The notes under the pieces are model-generated. The model saw only the letters and a list, made by a program, of their open reading frames with translations, made no database searches and was not told the DNA's origin. The position numbers were made by a program, and so were the translations under genes. From assembly GCF_016802725.1 (NCBI RefSeq), contig NC_052677.1, forward strand, positions 19,235,329-19,299,328: DNA of 64,000 nucleotides. The letters run 5' to 3'. How positions within the stretch are numbered: the first letter of the stretch is position 1; each line of letters opens with the position of its first letter. The DNA comes from Solenopsis invicta (lineage: Eukaryota > Arthropoda > Insecta > Hymenoptera > Formicidae). Positions 52,052 through 63,302 of the stretch are shown one piece after another.

Positions 52052-55000
52052 GTAAGAACGGTAAACGGACGCTTAGAACGAACTGTAATTCTCCGTTACT
52101 CCTTTACGCGAGATAAACAGGCCAAATTCATTCTCGATCGAATGAAACGGAAAAAGAGATAGGCGAATTTGGGAAAACATTAAATGTGTATAATTGAAAA
52201 TGCGCTCCCGAAAGTGTATGCTTCCGTCAGAAATTATTTCCTCTATTTAAGCGAGAAATTTTAATTATCTACTTTACAACAGCCTCGTTTCATTTTCGCC
52301 CTCCGTTTGTCCTCCTCTCCTCGTCCCGACGCGATAATAATAATAATAATTAATCGGAATAATAATAATAGCGATAATATAATACGAGCGTAGTGTATTA
52401 TCGCGGCTGGCGCGGCAGTGTCCCTACATTATTAATCGGCAATTAATGGCTGTCAAAGTATTAATTGCGCTCAGTTAAAAGCTCAATTTCGCGCAAATAT
52501 CGAATTCGAGCGAGTTTATCAATCGAACGTGGCCCGGGGATGAGCCTTCGCGGAGGAAGCGCATTTAAATTCGAATATACTTTTGCGTTCGAATTAATTT
52601 TATCTCTTCCTTCCTCAAAGTGGAGTCTCTTCTGCCGCGCGTCCTACACATTTATTCCGTCGATATTTCACCGTTAAAAGTACAATTCTTCAATTGAAAT
52701 AGTAGTCGAGATATTGGTCGGGGAAACTTTCCTCGGCTCAATAAACGCTCGTCTTTCAACGTTCTCATAATTTTCATCGTTAGTTTTCTCCAGGAACTTT
52801 CTTAACGAGAAACTTTGCTGTTGATTTTCGACTGTCTTAAACTATCGCTCAACTTTTTCCGACGCGATGCAGAGATATTTTATTAACTTTGACGTCCGTC
52901 TTCTCTGCGAGAGACGTACATGTTCCAGCACTTTTCACAAATTACATCTCTAATAAGTGTCAAGTCATTAGGATCGAATAGAACTCATTTTGAATTAAAT
53001 CCTAAAAATTTTCCAATTTAATTAAAATGGATATAGGGTAACTCTGGTATTTATGCCGCAAAAGTCAGAAAAAGTAAGAGTGAGGTTTTTTTATACTCTA
53101 TCGACTCTGTTGCGTGCCTTGTATCGTGTTGTGTGATTTTAATTTTTTACTGTTTCAACGAATCAATCATGGTTATTAATTAAAAAAGCAAGGTGATTTA
53201 TTTCAAATTTCACTCAAGTTTCGAGATTTAGTTTGCGCCGCAAATGAGCTCAACTTTTAATTCGAGAAATTGAGCTCATTTATGGATCTATGTAATGGGT
53301 CACGTTGTTATTTATATCATGGGATTAATGCCAGAGACACTCTGTAATTGGGAGGCACTTGCGTCTGCACAGAATACACACGTATCTGCATGTATTAACT
53401 TGTTCAATATTATATTATTATTATTTCGTACATACATACTTATCGTTCTTATTTTCTAATTAACTTTATAAATACATTTCACAAAAGTTATTACGTTATT
53501 TAACATTTTACATATAAACATTATTTGTAAATTATCATATATTTTTTTTCAAGTTTTTTTTATAAACATAAGAAAATAAATATTTCACATATATATATAT
53601 ATATATATATATAGGTTATAAAAATAAAAAAATAGAAATATATATATATATATATTTCTATTTTTTTATTTTTACAATTTTTTATTATAGTACTAGACAA
53701 TATAAAGTTTTCATTGGTTAGCTCATTTTTCTTAAACATAGTAAATAATACTTGATGAATTAAGTTTTAGTTAGACGCGAAATATATACCGGAGCTACTC
53801 ACATTCCTTTCTTCAAAAAAAAGCGAAAGGATAAAATAATAAACAAAACAAACGGCTTACATTGCTGAAAATATGTATAAAGAAACCAGGGATTGTTTCA
53901 TCGCGTATCGTATCTCGTTGCGCTTCCGTTACTGCCAGATCGGGAGGAAAAGAAATATGTCTACAAACTTAAACTGTCAGGCCACGTATCAGCGGGCGGG
54001 CAACTGCAACTCTCGAAGCTTCATCTTGGCCTTAATCAACGCCAAACTGCCGCTGCCGGGCGTAGAGAAAGGGATGTCCGACGTTCCTGAAGAATAGTTC
54101 GACGAACTTGCTCCTACCGACCAAGTCGATACACCGACGACGAGTCTAACTTCCGAGCGAACTCCGTGCCTTTCCCGATCTACTTTCGCCATCCACCGTC
54201 GACTCGCGGGCGCTTTTATTAATTTTCTTGTAGACTTACTTTAATTGCGTTAAGGTAGTTACGGTAAAACCGAAACGAACGACGAGTAAGAGTTTATATC
54301 CCACTTACTTACGAGTGTAACTCGATAAAAAGTATTTTTAAGTGCAACGCTCAGTCATCTAATAAGAGATAGCGATGTGCACACATTGCGGATAAATCTG
54401 AGTGGATAAAAAGCTTTTCGCAATATCGGATCGGGTAAAGTCATAATTCTTTTAATTATAAGTGACAAGAGGTGTATTTTTCGAGAATTAACTTTACGAT
54501 AAATAAATCAAAATTGGAATTTTATTCCTCATTAAATTTCAAGTTTGGAATATCACGTAAATAAAATTTTGTGACCAGACGTATACGCGATTGTCGGTAC
54601 GCTTGATGTTGAAACTTGATTCGAGTATGAAAAAGGCAGACGAATTTTCAGTAAACCACTCTTCAGTAGTCTTTTTCGAAGGCCCACACAAAGGACGAAA
54701 CGGACCAACTTTAAAGCCCGCTTTAGGCGACCTATAATTCGCGTCGGTTTTGTACAGAATACAACTCTATTTGTAATTCTTTGTCGCGTATTTTAAAATA
54801 TACCGGTATTTTAATATAAATTTTATACGCACATTTTTTTTTTAATTTGTAACGCTAAATTTTATCCGTCGTTAATTTCGCTATAACAATGGAGTTGAAC
54901 CATTTAACTCGAGAAATGTTAAATTTGACTCAAACATTTAGTTTATTATTTATTAGATTCACACGTTAATGGAACGAAGAGGAACAAGAATGATAATGTG

Positions 55001-58000
55001 GCTCTCCCACAAAAAATTAATAAAAAAATTAGTATTTTGATCTCTCAAACATTCGTAGTCTTATTAGCCCCTGTCTACAGTAGGAATAGTAAGTCTCAAA
55101 CCATAAGAAATTAACCAATTACAGTAGAATGTGAGAAGAATAATCGATTACGGTCAATTTCTTACGGTTTAAGTCTTACTGTTACACCTGTTATAGAACG
55201 GGACTTATATCGCAGATAAAGTTGAATAAAATTGTATCCAGAATTCCGACACGAATTCTGGATCCTCTGTAATATTTTCGTATAGTCTTTAAACGTTACA
55301 TAATATTTTCCCGAACAGAAATACGTGATCGGGCCGTTTGATCGCAAGACGTACACGTACGACCGTTACATGCCGCTCATTTTCATCGGCGGTGTACCAC
55401 GATCAGGTACAACCCTAATGCGTGCCATGCTGGATGCACATCCTGACGTGAGGTAAGTATCGCGATCACTACCTAGATATATCTGCCGGAAGAAATAAAT
55501 GAATAAGATTGAATTGAAAAATTCAATTGGAATAGAAAGCGTAAGGAAAGTACACGAAGAGAGGGCTATTGTATTACGTCGACACACTCGCAAGCTTATT
55601 TGGACCTCGACTTGATTTTCAGTACCTGATATCTCTATCTCTATAATAGTATCCAGAAATTTTATAAATTCTCGTCTTTCGACAAAAGGGAGCGAAGAAA
55701 CTAATATTTATACGTAAAAAGAATTTTTCTTTGCCAAAGTATTCAAAAATTGTGCTGAGTGCGTAGATCTAAAAGTAATTTTTGTTAGATCGATGCATGT
55801 AAGTCGCTCAATTTGGTTGCGGAACGTAAAAATTTTGTGCAACATTACTCGTCACGCTTGAATGTTTTTCCCAATTATTTTAACGATCCAACAAAATTAT
55901 TTTCAGATTTTTAACTAAATTTCTAGATACTTTAGTAAAATCGTTCTTCCCGTGTACATGAAAAAAATAAGTATTTTGCTGAAATACAGATCTGAAAATA
56001 ATTATATTAAAAAATTTAAAAAAATTGGACGTTTAAGCTAAAATATCAAAATTTTTAGAGCAGTATTATCACGCTTGAACGTCCTACATAATTATTTTTT
56101 GATTTGCATCTAATTAAATTTTTAGATACTGCAGCAAAATTCTTCTTCTCGTACATATCATGTAAAAGCATCGTTCGTTATACGAAATAAAATTTGTAAT
56201 TGCTAGGACATGTTTAATATTTACATATTAAGTATTATACGCACATTGAAATATTTGAAATATATATGAAATATAAAATTTTTATTTTAAAATCTGTTGC
56301 AAATTACATTATCTATTTAATTAAGCAAATTTTGGACCAAATACTAATTGGAATTAAAATGAGGATCACTTGTCATCGAATCTTTGCAAATTTTGTTCAA
56401 GGTGCGGGCAAGAGACGAGAGTTATACCACGGATTCTCCAGATGAAGATGCACTGGTCCAAGTCCGAGAAGGAAAACGTACGGCTTACCGAGGCGGGGAT
56501 CTCGAAAGAGGTAAGCCTGCGTTCTGAAAAGCGCGAAAGAGAGTGCATTTCAGCACCGGGACAAGTCTGAATAATTTAAGTATCGTCCAACGAAAAAATT
56601 CGCAGAAAGAAGTTTTCAGCGTTTTTCTTATTTTGTCGAAAGTAATGCCCTCTTGTCCTTTTTAGAAAACGCGAAGAGCACTCGGCAAAAACTTGTCGCT
56701 GTAACGCAGCGTATTTATTCGGACGCTTAGTAGCCGGTATTCAAATGCGCATTTCTTTTCTTCAAAACTAGACGAAGGTTTAAAATTTTGCGTGCGCAGT
56801 TTAAATAATTATATTACCGCTACCGTGAAATTATTAAGTTTGCTCTCCGTGTGAATCGTAAGCTGGTCTCGCGTTAGTTTAAGAGCCGATGTAAGAGGCC
56901 GGGCGGTAACTTTTAACAAACTTGCATCTCTCATGAATAATTAAAATTCACGCGTGCGAAACTTGGAAGGCGCATTTTACAAGGCAGAATACGGGAATGG
57001 TGGAGGGAGAATCTTTTGGGGCTTGAAATATCGAGAGTACGCTATTTTTCTTCAGGTGATAGACAGCGCGATAGCGGCGTTCTGCTTGGAAATAATAGCG
57101 CGACACGCCGAGCCTGCGCCGAGATTGTGCAACAAGGATCCACTCACCCTGAAGATGGGCTCGTACATCCTTGAGCTCTTCCCGAACGCAAAATTTATAT
57201 TCATGGTGCGCGACGGACGCGCGACGGTGCATTCCATCATATCCAGGAAGGTAAAAAAAGCTCCGCGTTACGTTATTTTCTTTTTTCCAAGAATATATTC
57301 GGTTGACGACATTTACGTCGTTCCTCTATCGAATCACGCTTTGAATCAAATTACTCATTATATTTTTTTTAATTAAAAAATCTTTGCTATTTATCGCTTT
57401 TTGCGATTCTTCTAATTTTTAATATCACACAAAGGTAAAAAAGCGTCACGTAACATTTCATGATTCTTTCTTTTTTTTTCAAAAATACATTTGATTGTTC
57501 GTGACAGTTACGTTGTTTCTCCATCGAATCACATTTCAAACAAAATTGAACTGATAACTGATTACGTTTGCGGTTCATTTAACTCTACAAAGCTTCGATT
57601 TTGCGCATTTGATCGAAATTAGAACAAAGTATTTTACTATCTGACCAATCAAAGAATGCTTCGAAACATTTGTAGCATTGTAGCAAGTGGAATGCAGTCT
57701 GGTTTTTTTTTTTTAATTGAAAAACTTGCTATTATTTGCTTTTTTCTAATTTTTACTAGTACACAAAAAATTGTTTAAAATATAAAATATTTAGTTTGAT
57801 ACGTTCAATTAAACATTAGATTGATTCAACATTTATTTAGTTGCACAAAAAAAAGATTTAATTGATGTCAACCATTAAAATTTTTTTTATCAAGAAATAG
57901 GAAGAAGGAAAAAATTAATTAAACTCAATATTTAGTTGAATATATCGGATCAAATATTTTAATTTTTCCGTCCATTCCTGATAAAATGTAAAGTTTTGGT

Positions 58001-59831
58001 AATATGTATGTAATAATACAATATGATTCTCCAAGTGTCTTCTTTCTTTACAGGTCACTATAACGGGATTCGACTTATCGTCCTACCGACAATCTCTCAT
58101 CAGGTGGAATCACGCAATTTCCGTAATGTACGGCCAGTGCAAGGAATTAGGACCCGAGAGATGTCTGATGGTCCCTTACGAGCAGCTGGTGCTGCATCCG
58201 CGCCAATGGATGAAGAAGATATTAAACTATCTGGACGTGCCGTGGAACGAGTCCGTCATGCATCACGAGGAATTCATTAACAAACCTGGTGGAGTGCCTC
58301 TGAGCAAGTAAGCGAGAAGAGCGGAGGAAGCATTTAGATCTAACAGTATTCCGGAATTCGAGCGAGACGAACGTACACATGTTAATGTAATGCGCTACGA
58401 TAGAATAATATTGTTAATCCTAGAACGACGTAATAACGTAATAATGTAACGTGCTTCTCGCATTAATAATGCGACAATGGTGTGGCAGTATGATAAAATA
58501 ATCCGCGTTATTAATACCGGAATGATATAATAATCCAATAATTAAATTTTTCCCAACATTGTCAGCATGTTGTTAATGTTTACCGTGCGGTAGAGTGACG
58601 TTCCAATGTACAATGTAAATAATAGATAACGTTTATACAACAGAATGACGTTCCACGTTATTAATATGAAAATCATGTTTGGCGGCAGGGTTGAGAGGTC
58701 GTCGGACCAAATCATAAAGCCTGTGAATCTGGCGGCGCTGACCAAGTGGGTCGGCAACATTCCCGAGGACGTGGTGAGGGAAATGGCGGACATCGCGCCG
58801 ATGCTCTCCGTGCTCGGTTACGATCCTTACGCGAATCCACCCGTGTACGGCGCACCGGACAGTTTAGTTAGCGACAACACCAGACGGTACGTGCCCATTT
58901 GTTACGCTGCATGGCTGTTACAGTTGTTACATACAGTATTGCTCATGAGCGATGTATATTCAAACGGTGTACAGTGAACCCTGAATTAAATGGGACGAGA
59001 TTATTTTAGCATATCTCGGGAATGCAGAACGTATGGAATATTATAGTCGAGCTTTCGATCTAATCTAGAATTTTTAAATAAAAGATTTCACCTAACTGGG
59101 CCAGTCTCGCCATCTCCGATTTTAATTTAATTAGTCGACAAATTTAAAAATTGTCTGCAAAACTTAAAACTGATGGTATTATTTTGATTTCTTTGTTCAT
59201 TTTCCGCAAGTTATAATTTATGTGAAAAATAATACTTTAATTAATTATATTATAATATTTTATAATAATTTATAATACTTTTAATTAATGATTAAGTAAT
59301 ATGTTTAATTAAAATGATCAATTATTAATTGTGAGTTAGAGACGATCAGTTTTAAGTTTTGTACTTTGGCAATTTTTAAATTTAATCAACCGTTTTTTTT
59401 TTTTTTTTTAAGTTATTCGGAGACGGTGAGATCGACTGTATCTACTTAAACTTACGAGAACTTGCGTTAATTTTCCTCAATATTCACAAAAATATATTTA
59501 ACGATTATTCACTTGCGTACAATTTCAAAAATGATTCTTTAATATAACGCTAAAGTATTTTTTGCAAGAACGAAAGCAACATCCGACATCTCGCCTTGCA
59601 AAATTCTGCAAAGATACGCGATATCTGTAAGAATAAAAGGGAGGAGTTGAAGTCGAACGAAGTTATAGAAGTACCAGAATCGTTCGATTCGTGTACATTC
59701 AATTTTTGTCTTTCAGGGTACTGGCCGGTGAAAAACTTTGGGAGGAGAAGGCGCGGGCGTACCATCTATCGCACAGGCCGATCGAGAACAGCAACGAGGA
59801 AGCTGCTTCCAGTACGGCCCCAGTCGCGTGA
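51911..59831 (+). CDS. Tpst: Protein-tyrosine sulfotransferase (TPST), complete, seven coding exons
   Basis: This enzyme transfers sulfate from PAPS to tyrosines of proteins passing through the trans-Golgi. Coding exons are 51911-52051, 55319-55452, 56402-56510, 57056-57250, 58054-58307, 58689-58886 and 59717-59831. All introns are GT..AG and phases join cleanly to 381 residues, close to the roughly 370-377 of vertebrate TPSTs. Residues 13-33 form a signal anchor (type II membrane protein). Residues 74-81 (PRSGTTLM) are the 5'-phosphosulfate loop. Glu96 in CGQETR matches the catalytic base and Lys155 in CNKDP the catalytic lysine. Arg180 and Ser188 of VRDGRATVHS bind the 3'-phosphate. Cys93/Cys153 and Cys222/Cys230 are the expected disulfides. 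One N-glycosylation sequon, NES, lies at residue 258. The family is identified by motif recall, not by a search. One oddity is Pro275 where homologues I recall have Ser. Confidence 0.96.
53619..53674. repeat. Perfect 56-bp AT palindrome in TPST intron 1
   Basis: A 22-base arm beginning TAAAAATAAAAAAATAG at 53619-53640 is exactly complementary to 53653-53674. The 12 bases between are alternating TA, so the whole 56 bp is self-complementary. It lies just downstream of an (AT)n run at 53588-53612. Confidence 0.9.
55068..55202. mobile_element. Short MITE in TPST intron 1
   Basis: Two imperfect arms of about 43 bases face each other. The left arm begins CCCCTGTCTACAG and includes GTAAGTCTCAAACC and TAAGAAATTAACC. 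The right arm read backwards has CCCGTTCTATAAC, GTAAGACTTAAACC and TAAGAAATTGACC. The total of about 135 bp with no coding capacity fits a non-autonomous DNA transposon. Neither superfamily nor target duplication is clear. Confidence 0.6.
55319..55452 (+). CDS. Tpst: TPST coding exon 2 (5'-phosphosulfate-binding loop)
   Basis: Residues 48-91 plus two bases of codon 92. It carries the strand and loop FIGGVPRSGTTLM and the following helix MRAMLDAHPDV, the P-loop-like site that holds the 5'-phosphosulfate of PAPS. The acceptor is ..CGAACAG at 55318 and the donor GTAAGT at 55453. Splitting Arg92 across the junction restores the RCGQETR motif with exon 3. Confidence 0.96.
55711..55957. mobile_element. 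Foldback MITE, copy B, in TPST intron 2
   Basis: The right arm (about 55885-55957, ending CGTTCTTCCCGTGTAC) read backwards resembles the left arm from 55711. They share GTATCTAG/GTATTCAA, AAATTTAG and CTGAAAATAATTTTGTTGGATC-type segments. The element matches copy A at 39699-39930 and abuts copy C. Confidence 0.55.
55957..56158. mobile_element. Foldback MITE, copy C, in TPST intron 2
   Basis: This is a second element of the same family in tandem with copy B. The left side has GATCTGAAAATAATTATATT. The right side has TAATTATTTTTTGATTTGC and TTAGATACTGCAGCAAAATTC. It also shares the internal CACGCTTGAACGTCC segment with copy B. It shows no coding capacity. Confidence 0.5.
56402..56510 (+). CDS. 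Tpst: TPST coding exon 3 (catalytic Glu)
   Basis: The first base completes Arg92, followed by residues 93-128 beginning CGQETRVIPRIL. Glu96 corresponds to the catalytic base of human TPSTs, and Cys93 is expected to pair with Cys153. The rest is the helix rich in Lys, Glu and Arg that precedes the substrate cleft. It ends in phase 0 at GTAAGC. Confidence 0.95.
57056..57250 (+). CDS. Tpst: TPST coding exon 4 (NKDP and 3'-phosphate-binding motifs)
   Basis: Residues 129-193, exactly 65 codons, phase 0 at both ends. It contains CNKDP at 153-157 (Lys155, transition-state stabilising in the family) and MVRDGRATVHS at 178-188 (Arg180 and Ser188, 3'-phosphate contacts). The acceptor is TTCTTCAG at 57055 and the donor GTAAAA at 57251. 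The open frame upstream of 57056 is intronic and has no family similarity. Confidence 0.96.
58054..58307 (+). CDS. Tpst: TPST coding exon 5 (core fold, second disulfide, start of nucleotide loop)
   Basis: Residues 194-277 plus two bases of Lys278. It includes the second cysteine pair Cys222 and Cys230, the YEQLVLHPR motif at 235-243 and KPGGVPLSK, which begins the loop closing over PAPS. Ser277 of LSK is kept. Acceptor TTTACAG at 58053, donor GTAAGC at 58308. Confidence 0.95.
58689..58886 (+). CDS. Tpst: TPST coding exon 6 (nucleotide-binding loop and C-terminal helices)
   Basis: Completes Lys278, then VERSSDQIIKPVNLAALTKW, then the IAPMLSVLGYDPYANPP motif that is nearly invariant in TPSTs. 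It ends with two bases of Arg344 at the donor GTACGT (58887). The acceptor is GGCGGCAG with a poor pyrimidine tract, but the frame and homology require it. Confidence 0.95.
59717..59831 (+). CDS. Tpst: TPST coding exon 7 (C-terminal tail and stop)
   Basis: The first base completes Arg344. Thirty-seven codons follow (VLAGEKLWEEKARAYHL...) and then TGA at 59829-59831. The acceptor is a good pyrimidine tract ending TCTTTCAG. The tail is rich in Glu, Ala, Ser and Thr and, as expected for TPST C-termini, has no similarity I recognise to vertebrate tails. Frame continuity from exon 6 supports it. Confidence 0.88.
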
Positions 59832-61035
59832 CCCCGCGTGATTCTCGTAGGCGCGAGCGACACGTAACCGACTACACCCCAAGTCCCATCGATTTAGGAT
59901 TCTTGTGTACGCGGAGTACTATCCCCTTGTACTTTCAAAGTAAACTCGGTCTTACGCGACGGCACGAGTCGCGTCGTGAATTAATTGCCCTTGTCATATT
60001 TTCTCAGTCTCCTCCGTTAATCGCATCCCGACGACGATAGATTAATCGATCATTCCACGCGACGCTTATTTATTCGTATCAGGATCGCGCTTCACGAAGC
60101 CAGACGACGTAATATACTAGGCCGTGACTAGAAAATAGGATACCCCAGAAATAAGCGGCCAAACTTGGAGAGACGTGTTCTGTCCCGGTATTATTTGACA
60201 GTTCGCGAGGCATCGATGTCAGGCGATCCTTCGAAACGAAAAGAACAAGGGTCATTCCAAGATTAAACTTGTATAAACTTTGTCGGCGTTCTCGCAATAT
60301 TCTACCGCAAACGAAAACTGTGAGAGCAAAGTATCTATGTATAACTTAGCGGGAGAGAAACAGCGTTTCTGGACGTGTAACCGTTTATTACTTTCTCAAC
60401 AGTTTCACTTGTCGCGAGTAAAATAAATTCCCAATGTTTGATCGTTTATTTCTGAAATACGACCTGTATATTATCGCGATAACTACATAATAGTCATAGT
60501 AATATTTTTAATAGTAAAAATATCTATTTAAAAGGTTTGGTGCAAGAACGAAATGAATTTATAATTTGTAAGGTTTCCATTTTGTACATTTTATATTTAC
60601 TATGTATTCACAAATCGCTAAAAAATAATTGTTAAATTAATCTTTCTATTTCCTTTTTATAACGCTATTTACAAATTTATTAGATTTAAAAGTGAAAAGG
60701 AAGAAAAATTTGAAAAAGAACTTTTTATTAATTGCATTGCGATTGAATAACATTCTTTTTATCCGTAGACATTGTCTAGCATTACAAATGTCGTAATGTT
60801 ACGAGGTAGATCTCTAATTGACGATACTATCATTGTTTACTGTCTATGGTCATTGAGAACAATAAGCGCGAGATGCGTCGCGCTAGAGATAAAACAACTT
60901 CGAACGTTATGTATTATATTATTATATATGGAGGATCGGACCCTACGATACAGGTTTTCATTTCAGCAAGTTGAATTCTATAGGCGATGTGCTATAGAAA
61001 ACTGCGAAGAATAAACCTATTCCAATTGTCGCGTT
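59832..61035 (+). other. TPST 3' UTR and candidate polyadenylation sites
   Basis: AATAAA occurs at 60422-60427, followed by a T/G-rich stretch, and again at 61010-61015, followed by TTGTTGT-type sequence about 30 bases on. Either could end the TPST transcript. No other coding capacity is convincing here. The minus-strand open frame at 60079-60297 is antisense to the UTR and has no recognisable domain. Confidence 0.45.
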
Positions 61036-62395
61036 TTTACGTCAATTGTTGTATCATGTAGATAAATATGAGAATTTATTTACGTTCGTAGAAAGCTAAG
61101 TTTCGCGAAATTGGGTCCGGCCTTCTTTTTATTAAATGACATCGACCAATAACGGCCAGTGATTTTAAAGAGAAGCGTTTAGAGTATTTAGCGAGAGAGA
61201 AGTACTTTAGATGTGCGATGGATGGGGAGTGAAAACTTGCCTCTTTTCTTTCCCCTTATGAATAAAATATCCGATTGGTCGGTCTAGGAGGATATAATCC
61301 AGTGCGAGATTGTAGAACCATATATCGTTAAATACGATTGTCCGATACACGGATCAAAATTATGCAAAAGCGAGTTAACCTGCCTGCCAAAGTAATAATT
61401 TTGAATAAATTAAGTATAAACCCTGAGATTCGTGTCGCTGACACAGCAGCGTACGCCAAGTACACACATTTATTCTTTTTTCTTCAATGTTTCGGGTGAA
61501 CTCATTCATGCATAACATTGTCCAATTAATGTATACGTGTATACAAAGTTCGCGTACTGGCGTTTTTATCCTCCATACCACCGTATCTCGTTCTCACACC
61601 ATTTATCGTAACGAATTCGCGTGGAATTAAATGAAATTTTTCATGTTCGCCATATTTTGTAGATAGCATAGTGCATCCGTGGCGTTTTTAAGTAGACCAC
61701 TTTCGGTCGATATCTATTTAAAAAAATAATAACTATATATTTCTGATATATAATAATATTAGAAGTTAATATTGGGTTGTGGTACCAAAGCTTTGTCATC
61801 GAAAGAAATTAAAACTTTATGGTTTCAAAGCTTTCTTCCTCTTAATCGCGAAACGTTTTACATAAAAATGTTTATCCTGAAGTTTTCTCTTTTAAACAAT
61901 TCAAATATTTTTTGATCCTCGATTAGAACAAAGTTTAATGGAGAGACGACGAAGCCTTCGAAACAATCTGATGTTTATGTAAGTGTAAATAATATCCGTG
62001 AACTCGACCATAATTTGGTTGCGGTACATTTTTGTTATTCATGGATTCTAACAGTATATATTATCATCTTAGAGAAGAAACAACACCGCCGTTACGACTG
62101 CAAACGGCAGCCGACGTGTCGAAAGGGGCATGCTTGTCGAAATCTATCTGTCGAATTGTGCAATTAAATTATTTTAATATTACACTGCTCTATTATAATC
62201 CAATCCACATTCCTCATCTCACCTCTAATTGGCAAGGAAAGGAACCTAATTTATCTCGGTATCACATATTTCATCACAAGTTTATTAATATGAGTAAGAT
62301 GTTTTTTAAATCATTATTTTAATAATTAAGAGATCAAAAGCCAAATATATAGTGAGTAAATATGATTAATCTATATAATTAGATAACAAACTTAC

Positions 62396-62414
62396 CGTAC
62401 TCCACGGATGCCAT
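62396..62414 (-). CDS. Speculative minus-strand first coding exon (MASVEY)
   Basis: On the minus strand GAGAGAATGGCATCC gives an ATG in good context, six codons, then G|GTAAGTTTG, a near-ideal donor (at 62395). Upstream minus-strand sequence has TATTATAG about 80 bases away. An overlapping frame from an upstream ATG also stays open across the same donor (SCFTCGSHPLADISSYCF and on). No downstream exon was recognised between TPST and this site. Confidence 0.2.
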
Positions 62415-62665
62415 TCTCTCGCTTGGAAGCAGTAACTTGAGATGTCGGCGAGAGGATGGGATCCACACGTGAAGCAACTCGGTAGTCTATAATACATCTT
62501 TGCTATGATCTCAAATAAATTCAGTACTACAGTTTATTACGACCCAACAAACACCGAATATAACATAAATATAATATAACATAAATAATGCTATATAACA
62601 GATGTACAGATAACACATGTACGATATTATATGTATATTATATTCAGTGTTAGCTGGAGACAACA

Positions 62666-63302
62666 CAGAATCTAGCTGTAGGTTTCAAGAGCTGTACAAA
62701 TCAATATAATAAAATAATTTTTTCTTAATTACTTTTCAAGTTACAACGTTTAACTTCGTAGTACTCCGTAGCATTCGGGCTTAATATTTGAAAAATATAA
62801 TTTTTACAAAAAATTGTTTTAGACAAAAGTTATAGAGCATAAAATAGTCTATCTCCTGATGATATCAGTTTGACCTCGAGGGATGTCCCAAAGGCTAGAT
62901 GGAAGATAAACAAATTTTTTTTAATAAAGTGCCATATTTTTTATTTCAGAATCTAACAGCTAGTCTCAAGAGCTGTTCAAATCATTATAATTAAGTTATG
63001 TTTTTTTAATTACTTTCCAAGTTATAACGTTTAACTCCGTAGCACTCCGCAGCACTCGGACTTGCTATTTGAAAAATATAATTACGATATTACAAAAAAT
63101 TGTTTTAGACAAAAGTTATAGAACATAAAATGGTCTATCCCTTGATGACATCAGTTTGACCTCGAGGGATGTCCCAAAGGGTAGGTGGAGAACAAATAAA
63201 TTTTTTTTAATAGGAATGCCTTATTTTTTACTGCAGAATCTAATAGCTGATCTCAGAAGCTGTTTTAATAACTATAATTCAGTTATTTTTTCTTAATTAC
63301 CC
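62666..63302. repeat. Tandem repeat, about 285-bp unit, 2.2 copies
   Basis: Units begin CAGAATCTAGCTG at 62666, CAGAATCTAACAGC at 62947 and CAGAATCTAATAGCTG at 63234 (spacings 281 and 287). Each full unit carries TTGTTTTAGACAAAAGTTAT and CAGTTTGACCTCGAGGGATG, followed by TCCCAAAGG. The third copy breaks off near 63302. No coding capacity. Confidence 0.85.

Larger units (their letters stand above)
52052..55318 (+). other. TPST intron 1 (3.27 kb) with inserted repeats
   Basis: The largest intron. It contains a short (ATA)n tract near 52338-52378, an inverted repeat at 53242-53281 with 12-base arms, an (AT)n run at 53588-53612 directly followed by a perfect 56-bp palindrome, a MITE at 55068-55202, and a hairpin with 11-base arms at 55236-55263 only about 55 bases before the exon 2 acceptor. 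Open frames here show no family features. Confidence 0.85.

Noticed and set aside
52981..53345. A possible transposon with GGGTAACTCTGGTATTT and GCCAGAGACACTC ends
   Set aside because: The end similarity is weak and the internal hairpin is not centred, so I could not support an element.
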